A stretch of DNA of 64,000 bases from Phenylobacterium sp. J367 (GCF_024699985.1 NZ_JAJONA010000001.1:2108001-2172000), one strand, 5' to 3'; shown: positions 45,850 through 55,147, counted from the first letter of the stretch. The notes: generated from the sequence alone by a model not told the origin. A program made the numbers and translations.

Positions 45850-47607
45850 ATGGATCAGGCACAGCCGGCGCCGGTGCGCGCCACCAACGACCCTGCGGCG
45901 ACGATCCCGATCATCACCTTCGCCCGGCCGACAGTGTTCAGCGGCGACCCCGCCCAGCCCGAGGGCGACCTCCTGCGCAGCCTGCTGGCCGACGCCGGCC
46001 GCTACACCCTGGAGGTCACGCCGCAGAAGGTGGTGATCACCGGCGCGGCCGGCGCGCCCATGGCCGGCTGGCGGCTCGAACTCTATCCCGTCACCACCTT
46101 CACCTCGGGCACTGTGGGCCAGTTGCCCTTCACCGGCCAGGTGGAGTCCGCCCTGCTGTTCAACGCCGCGGGCGAGCTGGTGGCGACCATCGAGGACCTG
46201 CCCACCGGGACCAACATCGCGCTGCTGAACAGCGGCCTCGCCAATCTCGGCGCCGAGTTCGTCGGATCGTCCGGCGGCGACACCATCACCGGCTATGCGG
46301 CGACCGACTTCCTGATCGGCGGCGGCGGCGACGACGTGCTGCACGGCGGCGCCGGCGACGCCGCGGACTATCTGGAGGGCGGCGCGGGCGCCGACACCCT
46401 GAACGGCGGCGGCGGCAATGATGTGCTCGTCGGCGCGACGGGCGCCGACCGCTTCGACGGTGGGGCGGGCGACGACCTGCTGCTGTTCGCGGACGGGACC
46501 GGCTTCGTTGAGCTCTGGCTCGACCAGGCCGCGCCTGCGGGCCAACTCAGGGCGGACGGGATCGAGATCGTCTGGCTGCCCGAGCAGGGCGCCCGGGTGC
46601 ACGGCGGCGCGCTCGCCGACGCCATCCTGGGCGGCGCCGGCGCGGACGAGATCGACGGCGCCGGCGGCGACGACATCCTCGCCGGCCTCTGGGGCAATGA
46701 CACCCTGCGGGGCGGAGACGGCTGGGACCTGATGGACGGCGGCCCCGGGGCAGACGTCATGGATGGCGGCGACGGCTATGACGCCGTGGACTACAGCGCC
46801 GCGGACGGCAGCCTGACGATCGACCTCCGGATCGCCGCCGCCCAGCAGACCGGCTTCGGGCTCGACACCCTGATCAGCATCGAAGACCTCTGGGGCTCGC
46901 TCTACGCCGACACGCTGAACGGCAACGCCTCCGACAACTACTTCACCAGCCTGTCCGGCAACGACCTGATGAACGGCTTCGGCGGGAACGACGACCTGGC
47001 CGGCGGCGGCGGCGGCGATCAGATCTTCGGCGGCGATGGCGACGACACCCTGTCGGACATCGTGGGCCTGAACTATCTGCGCGGCGAGGCGGGCGACGAC
47101 AGCCTGTCGGGCGGCAGCGCCTTCGACGACCTGCACGGCAACATGGGCAACGACACCGTGGCCGGCGGCGGCGGCGACGACTGGGTGGTGGGCGGCAAGG
47201 ACAACGATCTGCTCGACGGCCAGGCCGGGGCGGACATCGTCTATGGCAATCTCGGCGACGACACCTGCGCGGGCGGCGATGGCGCCGACATCGTGCGCGG
47301 CGGCCAGGGCGCCGACACGGTCTCCGGCGGCGCCGCCGACGACTGGCTGGCCGGCGACCGGGGCGACGACACCCTCACCGGTGGGACGGGCGCCGACATC
47401 TTCCACACCCATGGCGACGCCGGCCTCGACCGGGTCCTCGACTTCGACGCGGCGGCGGGGGACCGGGTGAACCTGTTGGCCGGAACCCAGTACACCACCG
47501 CCCAGGTCGGCGCCGACATGGTGATCTCCATGGCCGGCGGCGGCCAGATGGTGCTGGTCGGCGTGACGCTGTCGTCCCTGCCCAGCGGCTGGATCTTCGG
47601 GGCCTAG
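45850..47607 (+). CDS. RTX calcium-binding protein 2
   Basis: A 585-aa protein: the same N-terminal domain as RTX 1 (about residues 40-150), a first repeat block, a spacer with FVELWLDQAAPAGQL, a second block containing the LTIDL...TGFGLDTLISIEDL insert, and the shared C-terminal module (DIFHTHGDAGLDRV to LSSLPSGWIFGA). An in-frame GTG at 45838 is an alternative start; ATG 45850 has a G-rich stretch ahead. The stop overlaps the stop of the convergent FkbM gene by 4 bases. Secreted by a type I system encoded elsewhere. No enzyme motif is visible. Confidence 0.85.
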   Translation: MDQAQPAPVRATNDPAATIPIITFARPTVFSGDPAQPEGDLLRSLLADAGRYTLEVTPQKVVITGAAGAPMAGWRLELYPVTTFTSGTVGQLPFTGQVESALLFNAAGELVATIEDLPTGTNIALLNSGLANLGAEFVGSSGGDTITGYAATDFLIGGGGDDVLHGGAGDAADYLEGGAGADTLNGGGGNDVLVGATGADRFDGGAGDDLLLFADGTGFVELWLDQAAPAGQLRADGIEIVWLPEQGARVHGGALADAILGGAGADEIDGAGGDDILAGLWGNDTLRGGDGWDLMDGGPGADVMDGGDGYDAVDYSAADGSLTIDLRIAAAQQTGFGLDTLISIEDLWGSLYADTLNGNASDNYFTSLSGNDLMNGFGGNDDLAGGGGGDQIFGGDGDDTLSDIVGLNYLRGEAGDDSLSGGSAFDDLHGNMGNDTVAGGGGDDWVVGGKDNDLLDGQAGADIVYGNLGDDTCAGGDGADIVRGGQGADTVSGGAADDWLAGDRGDDTLTGGTGADIFHTHGDAGLDRVLDFDAAAGDRVNLLAGTQYTTAQVGADMVISMAGGGQMVLVGVTLSSLPSGWIFGA

Positions 47608-48392
47608 CCCGGCGGGTCGCGGACCGCCAGGAAGTTGGTGGTGACGTAGTTCTCCTCGGCCTCCCGGTAGGTCCGGATCCGCCAGGCGCCGAAGGGCGTG
47701 ATGCGGAAGAGCGTGAAGCCGCGCTCGGTGAAGAAGTACCAGAAGTCCCGGAAGTAGGTGCGGGTGTCGATGTTGCAGCCGCCGAACTCGAACTGCACGA
47801 CCCGGGTCACCGCCAGCGCGTCGCCGAAGCCGTTCAGCGCATCGAGCTCATGGCCCTCGATGTCGAGCTTCACCAGGTCGATCGGCCGGCCCTGCAGGGC
47901 GGCCTGCCAGTAGTCGTCGAACCGGGTGGTGACGATCTTCTCCTCGAGGTCGAAGCGGATGTTCAGGTGGTCGAGGTTGCGCCTCGTCAGGCTGGCGCCG
48001 CCCGAGCCCGGCACGTTGGAATAGAGCGTCGTGGACGTCCCCTTGTCGGACAGCGCCAGCGGCACGATCCGGACGCCCGGGTCCTCGGCGAACCGGGTCC
48101 GGAGCCGCGCCACGTTGCGCTGCGCCGGCTCGAAGGTGTGGATCTCCAGGTCCGGATAGCGCGCCCGGAGCGTGGCGGTGTAGTCGCCGATGTTGCCGCC
48201 GACGTCGACCGCCAGCGTCAGCGGGCCCTTCAGCACCGCCTGCACGCAGTTGATCTCCTGGGCGATGGTCGCCGTGCCCCAGCCCTTGCCCTGGGCGAGC
48301 GCGCCGATCTCCTCGATCCGCTTGGCGAGCTCCGGCCGCTTGCGGATCGCGGCTTCCACGGCCGCCAGCAGGGTCTTCTCGTCGTCGGACAT
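47604..48392 (-). CDS. FkbM-family methyltransferase
   Basis: A 262-aa SAM-dependent methyltransferase: TLAVDVGGNIGDYTATLRA (SAM site), IHTFEPAQRNVARL, VKLDIEGHELDAL and the terminal HSD-type region FFTERGFTLFRITPFGAW. FkbM enzymes O-methylate sugars or other secreted/surface molecules. It lies between RTX genes on the opposite strand, its stop overlapping that of RTX 2. Start 48392 (MSDDEKTLLAAVEA) was chosen as the first Met before the domain; the upstream frame is Pro/Arg-rich. Substrate unknown; a link with glycan modification of the secreted RTX proteins is only a possibility. Confidence 0.83.
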   Translation of the reverse strand: MSDDEKTLLAAVEAAIRKRPELAKRIEEIGALAQGKGWGTATIAQEINCVQAVLKGPLTLAVDVGGNIGDYTATLRARYPDLEIHTFEPAQRNVARLRTRFAEDPGVRIVPLALSDKGTSTTLYSNVPGSGGASLTRRNLDHLNIRFDLEEKIVTTRFDDYWQAALQGRPIDLVKLDIEGHELDALNGFGDALAVTRVVQFEFGGCNIDTRTYFRDFWYFFTERGFTLFRITPFGAWRIRTYREAEENYVTTNFLAVRDPPG

Positions 48393-48534
48393 GGGCGGAG
48401 GTGTAGGAGCCTTCCCCCGCCCCGCCAAGCGCCGCTTCGCCGGCCGGGCGGCGGTTCGGCGCCTGGGCTGTCGGAACCCCTTGCCGGGCGCGGGGTTGTC
48501 GGCCCGAACCCAATCTCTCGAAGGAGTACGCGCC

Positions 48535-49086
48535 ATGGCCGACGCAAGGCTGCAGGGCAGGAAGGTCGCCGTCCTGGCGACGGACGGTTTCGAACAGGTC
48601 GAACTCACCAAGCCGGTGGAGGCCCTGAAGGCCGCCGGCGCCCAGGTGGAGGTCGTCTCCCCGAAGGCGGGCGAGATCCAGGGCTACAACCACCACGACA
48701 AGGGCGACACCGTCGCGGTCGACCGCGAGCTCGCCCAGGCGAACGCCTCCGACTACGACGCCATCGTGCTGCCGGGCGGGGTGATCAATCCCGACCAGCT
48801 TCGCCTGGAGCCAAAGGCCATCGACTTCATCCGCGCCTTCGCCGAGGCGAAGAAGCCGATCGCGGCGATCTGCCACGGCCCCTGGACGCTGATCAACGCC
48901 GAGGCCGTCGACGGGCGGCGGATGACCTCCTGGCCGTCGCTGGAGGCCGACCTCAAGAACGCCGGCGCCGACTGGGTCGACGAGGAGGTGGTGGTCGACG
49001 ACGGCCTCGTCACCTCGCGCAATCCCGACGACCTGCCGGCCTTCTGCGCCAAGATGGTCGAGGAGTTCGCTGAGGGCCGCCACTAG
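48535..49086 (+). CDS. DJ-1/PfpI-family protein
   Basis: A 183-aa protein: KVAVLATDGFEQVELTKP at the N-terminus, catalytic Cys-His in the nucleophile elbow PIAAICHGPW and Glu in the first strand. The length and ending match the PfpI/YhbO branch, reported as stress-linked protease or glyoxalase/deglycase enzymes. AAGGAG lies 10-15 bases before ATG 48535. It sits between RTX 2 and RTX 3 and is divergent from the FkbM gene; no functional link is evident. Confidence 0.92.
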   Translation: MADARLQGRKVAVLATDGFEQVELTKPVEALKAAGAQVEVVSPKAGEIQGYNHHDKGDTVAVDRELAQANASDYDAIVLPGGVINPDQLRLEPKAIDFIRAFAEAKKPIAAICHGPWTLINAEAVDGRRMTSWPSLEADLKNAGADWVDEEVVVDDGLVTSRNPDDLPAFCAKMVEEFAEGRH

Positions 49087-49119
49087 GCGGCCGGCCCCGC
49101 CGCAGCCTACGGTAGAGCT

Positions 49120-49152
49120 CAGTCATCTTGCCGTCATCTTGGCGCCTATAAG
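49120..49152 (+). promoter_or_regulatory. Pho-box-like element and -10 before RTX gene 3
   Basis: CAGTCAT (49120-49126) and CCGTCAT (49131-49137) are 7-base direct repeats separated by CTTG, the CTGTCAT-N4-CTGTCAT layout of PhoB boxes. A -10-like TATAAG (49147-49152) starts 9 bases after the second repeat, so the box replaces the -35 as in PhoB-activated promoters. The downstream gene starts at 49210. This suggests induction on phosphate starvation. The other RTX genes lack such a box. Confidence 0.55.
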
Positions 49153-49209
49153 GCCCTCGGCGATGGTCGGGGCCTGTGCGCCCTGCGGTAGAGCTTGGGG
49201 TCGGTTTCG

Positions 49210-51064
49210 ATGGGCGTTTTCACGGGCACGGCGGGCGCCGACACGCTGACGGGCGGGGTCGAGGACGACACCCTGCAGGGCCTGGGCGGCATGGACCGCC
49301 TCTCCGGCGGCGACGGCGCGGACACGCTGGAGGGCGGCGCCGGTTCGGACGTGCTGAAGGGCGAGGCCGGCCACGACCGTCTCGACGGCGCCGAGGATGT
49401 GGACAGCCTGGACGGCGGCGCGGGCGACGACACCCTGGTCGGCGGCTCCGGCCGCGACGGCCTGACCGGCGGGGCGGGGAACGACATCCTCGACGGCGGC
49501 CCCGGCGAGGCCGAGGACTACGTCATGCCGCTGGGCTTCTACGCCGGCGACGTGGCCCACTTCACCGGCACGGCTCGCGGCGTCACCGTCGACCTGACGA
49601 TCACGGGCGCCCAGGACACCGGCGAGGGCCTCGACACCCTGATCGGCATCGAGGACCTGGGCGGCTCGCTGTTCGACGACGTCCTGCGCGGCGACGCCGG
49701 GGCCAACCGGATGAACGGCTTCGACGGCGCCGACACGATCATCGGCCGCGGCGGCGACGACGTCCTGGGCGGCCAGCTCGGCGCCGACCGGCTGGACGGC
49801 GGCGACGGCCACGACACCCTGATGGCCGGCCTCTACAGCGACATCACCGTGATGGACACCGCCAGCAACACCCTGCTGGGCGGCGCGGGCAATGACGTGC
49901 TGACCGGCCACCACGGCGCTGACCTGCTGGACGGCGGCGACGGGAACGACAGCCTGCAGGGCGCCATCCCCGGCGTCGGCGGCAGCACCGCCGTCCCGGG
50001 CGCCGACACCCTGCTGGGCGGCGCGGGCGACGACGGCATCAGCGCCTCGATCTACGATGCCGTGGTCGACGGCGGCGACGGGAACGACATCATCACCGTC
50101 GGCCGCTGGTACGAGGCCTGGGACACGCCCCAGGTGCTGCAGACCGTCACCGGCGGCGCGGGCGACGACGAGCTCTGGCTCGAGGGCCTGAACCCGGCCA
50201 TCGACCGCCTGGTCTTCGAGGGCGGGTCTGGGACCAACACCCTGGCCATCCGCTACTGGAACATCCCCCGACGTCTACCTCAACCAGGACCACGCCGGCC
50301 CGGGCTTCATCGCCAAGGACGTGCAGGTGATCCGCATCGAGGAGGCCCAGAAGGTCTACGGCGGCGACGTGGCCGAGAGCTACACCTCCACCTACCGCAA
50401 CGAGTGGATCGACGCCGGCGGCGGCAACGACACCATCGTCGCCGATACCGCGGACTACTTCTTCTACGGCGCCGACACGGTGTTCGGCGGGGCGGGCGAC
50501 GACCGGATCACCGACTACGGCGGCGCCAACTACCTGCGCGGCAACGCCGGCGACGACGTGATCCAGGGCGGCGCGGGCTTCGACGACGCCCACGGCAATG
50601 AGGGCAATGACACCGTCTCCGGCGGGGCCGGCGACGACTGGACGGTGGGCGGCAAGGACCACGACCGGCTGGACGGCCAGGCGGGCGACGACATCGTCTA
50701 CGGCAACCTCGGCGACGACACCGCGTCAGGCGGCGACGGGGCCGACATCGTCCGCGGCGGCCAGGGGAACGACACCCTCGCCGGCGGGGCGGGCGCCGAC
50801 TGGCTCTCCGGCGACCGGGGCGACGACACGCTCTCCGGCGGCGCCGGCGCCGACGTCTTCCACACCTTCGCCGAGGCCGGGATCGACCGGGTCACCGACT
50901 TCAACGCCGCCGAGGGCGACCGCGTCCAGCTCCTGCCCGGCGCGATCTATACGGCCGAGCAGGTCGGGGCCGACGTCGTCGTCTCGACGGGCCCCGGCGC
51001 CCAGCTCATGCTCATGAACGTTCAGCTCTCGACCCTGCCGTCCGGCTGGATCTTCGGAGCCTGA
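49210..51064 (+). CDS. RTX calcium-binding protein 3, one frameshift
   Basis: Restored length is 617 aa. It starts MGVFTGTAGADTLTGGVEDD, with repeats from the first residues and no N-terminal domain; contains a non-repeat insert (GDVAHFTGTARGVTVDLTIT), several repeat blocks and a beta-rich spacer, and ends with the shared C-terminal module (DVFHTFAEAGIDRV to LSTLPSGWIFGA). The C5 run at 50265-50269 has one extra base; correcting it gives WNIPDVYLNQDH across the junction. The in-frame TTG 49195 is an alternative start. Secreted via type I; possibly phosphate-regulated. Function unknown. Confidence 0.83.
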
Positions 51065-51080
51065 ACCGAGGGAGCCCCCG

Positions 51081-52574
51081 ATGGCCGAGATCGTCGCGAC
51101 CCGCTACGCCGACACGCTCACCGGCACGGCCGACGCCGACCGGATCACCGGCAGCCGCGGGCCCGATCTCGTCTTCGGCGGTCAGGGCGGCGACACCCTC
51201 ACGTCGGGCGGCGTCGACCTTGCCATCGCCGGCCGCGACACCCTGCGCGGCGGCGGCGGCGACGACGTGATCCAGACCCAGTCCGTCGGCGGACAGGTGT
51301 TCGGCGACAACGGCAACGACACCCTCACCCACACGGCGGGCGACGACTCCGTCCTGCTGGAGGGCGGCCCGGGCGACGACGCCATCGACGGCGCCCACGA
51401 CATGACCGGCATGTCCATGGCCGGCTACCTCACCGCCACCGGCGGTGTGGAGGTGAGCCTTGCCGAGACCGGACCCCAGGCGGTCGGCGGCGGCATGGGC
51501 GTCGACACCCTCGTGCGCCTGAACGGCCTGGTCGGCTCGCCCTACGCCGACACGCTGTCGGGCGGCGCCAACGGCACGATGTTCAGCCAGGGCGTCCTGC
51601 TCTGGGGCGGCGCGGGCGACGACGTCCTCTTCACCGACGTCCGCGGCGGCACGCTCAGCGGCGGGGAAGGCGACGACCGCCTGGTCGGCGGCTCCGCCCA
51701 CGACTGGGCGGACTACGGCCCGGCCTTCCCGCTCAGCCTGATCGGCGCCCCGGCCGGCGGCGCGGCGGGCGGGGTCCAGGTCAGCCTAGCGCTCACCACG
51801 CCTCAGGCGGTGGGCGGCGGCGCGGGCGTCGACACCCTCGTCGGCATCGAGAACCTCTCCGGCTCCGACTTCGGCGACACGCTATCCGGCGACGCCGGCG
51901 GCAACACCCTGATCGGCGGGGCCGGCGACGACCGCCTGGAAGGCCTGGACGGGAACGACAACCTCTACGGCGGCACGGGCGCCGACACCCAGATCGGCGG
52001 CGCCGGGGCCGATACGGTCAACGGCGGCGACGGCGACGACCTGCTCAGCGCCGGCGACGGGGACGACGACCTGGGCGGCGGCGGGGGCGACGATGCGCTC
52101 GACGGCGGGGCAGGCAATGACGAGGCCTACGGCGGCGCCGGCGATGACCGGCTGACCGGCGGCGACGGCGACGATATCCTCTACGCCGGCCCCGGCTCGG
52201 ATGTGCTGCAGGGCTCGGCCGGCCGCGACCAGCTCCGGGGCGAGGACGGCGCCGATACGGTACGCGGCGGCCAGGGCGACGACAGCGTCGCCGGCGGCTC
52301 CGGCGCCGACTGGCTCTCCGGCGACCGCGGCGCAGACACCCTCTCGGGCGGCGCCGGCGCCGACGTCTTCCACACCTTCGCCGAGGCCGGGATCGACCGG
52401 GTCACCGACTTCAATGCCGCCGACGGTGACCGCGTCCAGCTCCTAGCCGGCAGTTCATGGACCACGGCCCAGTCCGGCGACGACGTGGTCATCGCCCTCA
52501 CCGGCGGCGCTCAGCTGGTCCTCGTCGGCGTCCAGCTATCGACCCTCCCCAACGGCTGGATTTTCACGGCCTGA
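51081..52574 (+). CDS. RTX calcium-binding protein 4
   Basis: A 497-aa protein of almost pure repeats: MAEIVATRYADTLTGTADAD, then two copies of a VEVSLAxTxPQAVGGG insert (near residues 130 and 235) and a C-terminal module ending LSTLPNGWIFTA. It follows RTX 3 by 16 bases with GAGGGAG as RBS, so RTX 3 and RTX 4 are cotranscribed. Its last 75 residues are very close to those of RTX 3, pointing to recent duplication. Secreted by type I export. No catalytic residues recognised. Confidence 0.85.
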   Translation: MAEIVATRYADTLTGTADADRITGSRGPDLVFGGQGGDTLTSGGVDLAIAGRDTLRGGGGDDVIQTQSVGGQVFGDNGNDTLTHTAGDDSVLLEGGPGDDAIDGAHDMTGMSMAGYLTATGGVEVSLAETGPQAVGGGMGVDTLVRLNGLVGSPYADTLSGGANGTMFSQGVLLWGGAGDDVLFTDVRGGTLSGGEGDDRLVGGSAHDWADYGPAFPLSLIGAPAGGAAGGVQVSLALTTPQAVGGGAGVDTLVGIENLSGSDFGDTLSGDAGGNTLIGGAGDDRLEGLDGNDNLYGGTGADTQIGGAGADTVNGGDGDDLLSAGDGDDDLGGGGGDDALDGGAGNDEAYGGAGDDRLTGGDGDDILYAGPGSDVLQGSAGRDQLRGEDGADTVRGGQGDDSVAGGSGADWLSGDRGADTLSGGAGADVFHTFAEAGIDRVTDFNAADGDRVQLLAGSSWTTAQSGDDVVIALTGGAQLVLVGVQLSTLPNGWIFTA

Positions 52575-52640
52575 CGGCGTCCAGCCGCCGCGCCTGATCC
52601 AGACCTCGCCGTCGGCCGTATTCCGGGCCGGAGGTGACCC

Positions 52641-53284
52641 ATGCCGCTGCTCTCCCGCCGCGCCCTCGTCCTCGGCCTGGGCGCCCCTGATCCCCCTCGG
52701 CCGCCGGCGCTGCGGCCTGGCCGCCGGCGCTGGCCTTCGCCGCCTACCGGAACGGCCGGCGCATCGGCGAGCACCGCCTGACCTTCGAACAGGCCGGCGC
52801 GGACCTGACGGTCCGGATTCGGGCGGAGATGGCGGTCGCGATCGGGCCGGTGACGCTCTACCGCTACCTGCACGAGGTGGAGGAGCGCTGGCGCGCCGGG
52901 CGCTTCGAGTCGCTCGCATCGCGCACCAATTCGGGCGGCAAGCGCGAGCGCGTGAGCGCCAGCCGCACCGCGTCCGGCGTCGTCATCCGGGTGGGCGAGG
53001 CGCGCACCGTGGCCGCGCAGGACACCATCCCCCTGACCCACTGGAACACCGAGGTGCAGCGCGCGCCGCTGTTCAATCCGCAGACGGGCAAGCTGCTCAG
53101 GCTCGCCGTCCGTCCGCGCAGCCTGGAACCCGTCGCGCTCGCCGACGGGCGCACGGTCACCGCGCGCCGGGTGTCGTTCACGGGGGATGCCCAGATCGAC
53201 AACTGGTACGACGAGGCCGGCGTCTGGACCGCGCTCCGCGGCCGCCTCGACGACGGTTCGACGATGGAATACCGGCGCCTCTGA
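52641..53284 (+). CDS. DUF6134-family secreted protein, two frameshifts
   Basis: Restored length is 213 aa. Two extra C residues, in C4 at 52684-52687 and C5 at 52692-52696, break the signal peptide; corrected it reads RALVLGLGALIPSAAGAAAW and joins FAAYRNGRRIGEHRLTFEQ. The mature domain has ALADGRTVTARRVSFTGDAQ and a final DGSTMEYRRL strand, the DUF6134 pattern. Its biochemical role is not known; homologues are often near fatty-acid-modifying genes such as those just downstream. It is convergent with the cfa operon, separated by a REP-like element. Confidence 0.78.
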
Positions 53285-53342
53285 GCGCGTCCTCGACCGG
53301 AAGCGGCGGGAATTCCCATGAAATCATCGCCGTAATCGCTAC

Positions 53343-53452
53343 GTCATCCCGGCCGTAGCGAAGCGACGAGCCGGGACCCAGGAGCAACCGCACTGCACTA
53401 CCCCGTGGGTCCCGGCTCTCCAGACCGCGAGCGGGCTTCCAGCAGGGATGAC
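53343..53452. repeat. Dispersed inverted-repeat element (copy E, second family)
   Basis: Outer arms GTCATCCC (53343-53350) and GGGATGAC (53445-53452). Inner arms GAGCCGGGACCCA (53368-53380) and TGGGTCCCGGCTC (53406-53418) are a perfect 13-base inverted repeat. The sequence differs from copies A-D. Elements of this kind recur in alphaproteobacterial genomes. It separates two convergent genes and may end both transcripts. Confidence 0.7.
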
Positions 53453-53498
53453 AGATTTGGGCTTGGTCGCGGCTATGGAGCGCCGCCCTTGGCGTGAC

Positions 53499-54713
53499 CT
53501 ACACCGGCGCCAGAACGCACTGGACCACGTCCGTGCGGCCGGTCGAGAAGCCGGCCCGACAGTAGGCGAGGTAGAAGCGCCAGAGCTTGCGGAAGCGCTC
53601 GTCGAATCCCAGGTCGCTGACCTGCTGCCAGGCGGCCTCGAACCGCGAGGTCCACTCGGCGAGCGTCCGGGCATAGTCGGCCCCGAAGCGCCGCATCTCG
53701 ACCACGGACAGCCCCGCGTCGGCGGTCGCGACGCGCAGGCGCGCTTCGGAGGGCAGGGCGCCGCCCGGGAAGACGTACTTCTGGATGAAATCCGTCTGGC
53801 TGCGGTAGGCGTCGTAGAGGTCGTCGCGGATGGAGATGATCTGCAGGCCGGCCAGCCCGCCCGGCTTCAGGCTTTCCCGGAGCTTGCTGAAATAGGTCGG
53901 CCAGTAGCTCTCGCCGACGGCCTCGAACATCTCGATGGAGACCACCCGGTCGTAGGCGCCGCGGATGTCCCGGTAGTCGAGCAGGCGCACGTCGGCCCGG
54001 TCGGCCAGCCCGGCCTCGAACAGCCGGCGGCGGGCATAGTCGAACTGGTCCCGGGAGATGGTCACCGCCGTGACCCGCGCGCCGACGTCGCGGGCCGCAT
54101 ACTCCGCGAACCCGCCCCAGCCGCAGCCGATCTCCAGCACCGTGTGCCCGGGCTGCAGGCCGATGGCCCGGGCCAGGCTGCGGTACTTGTTCTCCTGGGC
54201 GGCCTGCAGCGTCTCGCGGCCGTCAAGGTAGAGCGCCGAGGAATAGGTCATGCTGGGATCCAGCCAGGCCTTGTAGAAGGCCTCGCCCAGGTCGTAGTGC
54301 GCCTCGATGTTCCGCCGCGATCCCCTGCGGGTGTTGCGGCGCAGCGCATGGCGGACCCACTCGATCAGGCGCACGGACGGCGCCCCGCGGATCAGCCGGG
54401 ACAGCTCGTCGAAGTTCATCGCCAGCACCTCGAGCAGCCGGGCCAGGTCCGGCGTATCCCACTCGCCGGCCATGTAGCCTTCGGCGAAGCCGATATCGCC
54501 GGACGCCGCGACCCTGGCCATGAACCGGAAATTCCGGACACGGATGATCGCCGGAGGCTCCGGTCCGTCGCTGCCGATGTGGATCTGCGCGCCGTCGGGC
54601 AGCACGAACAGCAGTCCGCCGTGCGACCAGTGCTGATCGAGGAGGCGCACGGCCCATCGGAAGCGGCGCGGCGTGCGCGCGGCCTGCGGGTAGGTGACGG
54701 GAAAGGTCGTCAT
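53499..54713 (-). CDS. cfa: Cyclopropane-fatty-acyl-phospholipid synthase family methyltransferase
   Basis: A 404-aa SAM-dependent enzyme. SAM site VLEIGCGWGGFAEYAA; acyl/phospholipid-binding N-terminal domain (GDIGFAEGYMAGEWDTPDLA); YSSALYLDGRETLQAAQENK follows. CFA synthases add a methylene to unsaturated phospholipid acyl chains; related enzymes make methyl-branched and furan fatty acids. It is the last gene of the rpoE-chrR operon (5-base gap from the DUF2177 gene). In Rhodobacter a cfa gene belongs to the RpoE singlet-oxygen regulon. ATG 54713 (MTTFPVTYPQ) is preferred to 54728. Confidence 0.88.
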   Translation of the reverse strand: MTTFPVTYPQAARTPRRFRWAVRLLDQHWSHGGLLFVLPDGAQIHIGSDGPEPPAIIRVRNFRFMARVAASGDIGFAEGYMAGEWDTPDLARLLEVLAMNFDELSRLIRGAPSVRLIEWVRHALRRNTRRGSRRNIEAHYDLGEAFYKAWLDPSMTYSSALYLDGRETLQAAQENKYRSLARAIGLQPGHTVLEIGCGWGGFAEYAARDVGARVTAVTISRDQFDYARRRLFEAGLADRADVRLLDYRDIRGAYDRVVSIEMFEAVGESYWPTYFSKLRESLKPGGLAGLQIISIRDDLYDAYRSQTDFIQKYVFPGGALPSEARLRVATADAGLSVVEMRRFGADYARTLAEWTSRFEAAWQQVSDLGFDERFRKLWRFYLAYCRAGFSTGRTDVVQCVLAPV

Positions 54714-54718
54714 GCGCC

Positions 54719-55137
54719 TCAGTTCCAACCCGCCAGGCGGGCCACGCGGTGGCCGATCGCCACGGTCAGTCCGGCCGCGACCGAGGTCGCGAAGATTCCC
54801 AGCCGAGGTCGATGAGCGTCACCGACGTCGGCCAGGTCTTCAGCGTCGCCTGGTTGGTCAGGTCATAGGTCGCGTAGGCGACCAGGCCCAGCGCGGCGCC
54901 GCGCAGCATGGCCTGGCGCCAGTCGCCGGCGCCCATGGCCGGGGCGACCACGAAGAACGTCACGCCGGCCACATAGACCAGATAGAACAGCGCGGCGGGC
55001 GCGATCCGCACCTTGTCGGCCAGCAAGGACCCGATCGCCGGCTGGTAGATGGCGCGAAATGCGTTGCTCAGCCACAGGAAGTCCATGATCCCGAAGACGA
55101 CCGCGAAGATCAGGAAGGAAAGCGCGTAGTTCCACAT
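54719..55137 (-). CDS. DUF2177-family membrane protein, one frameshift
   Basis: Restored length is 139 aa with four membrane helices (MWNYALSFLIFAVVFGIMDF, then ALFYLVYVAGVTFFVV, ALGLVAYATYDLTNQAT and a final helix). The family motif YDLTNQATLKTWP is present. One base is missing in CCC at 54798-54800; adding it continues the last helix (WGIFATSVAAGLTVAIGH) to a stop at 54719. Function unknown. Between the DUF1295 gene and cfa in the RpoE-ChrR cluster. Confidence 0.83.
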
Positions 55138-55147
55138 GGCGGACCTC

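Noticed and set aside
45787-47412. Long minus-strand open frame (541 aa) opposite RTX 2
   Set aside because: A shadow of the Gly/Asp codon repeats in very GC-rich DNA; the reverse frame gives Val/Ala/Gly-rich low-complexity text with no domain. Similar frames lie opposite all RTX genes.
44825-52574. Short regularly spaced repeats resembling a CRISPR array or satellite
   Set aside because: The repeats are in-frame 27-base units encoding RTX nonapeptides, degenerate at third positions and without spacers; no cas genes are present.
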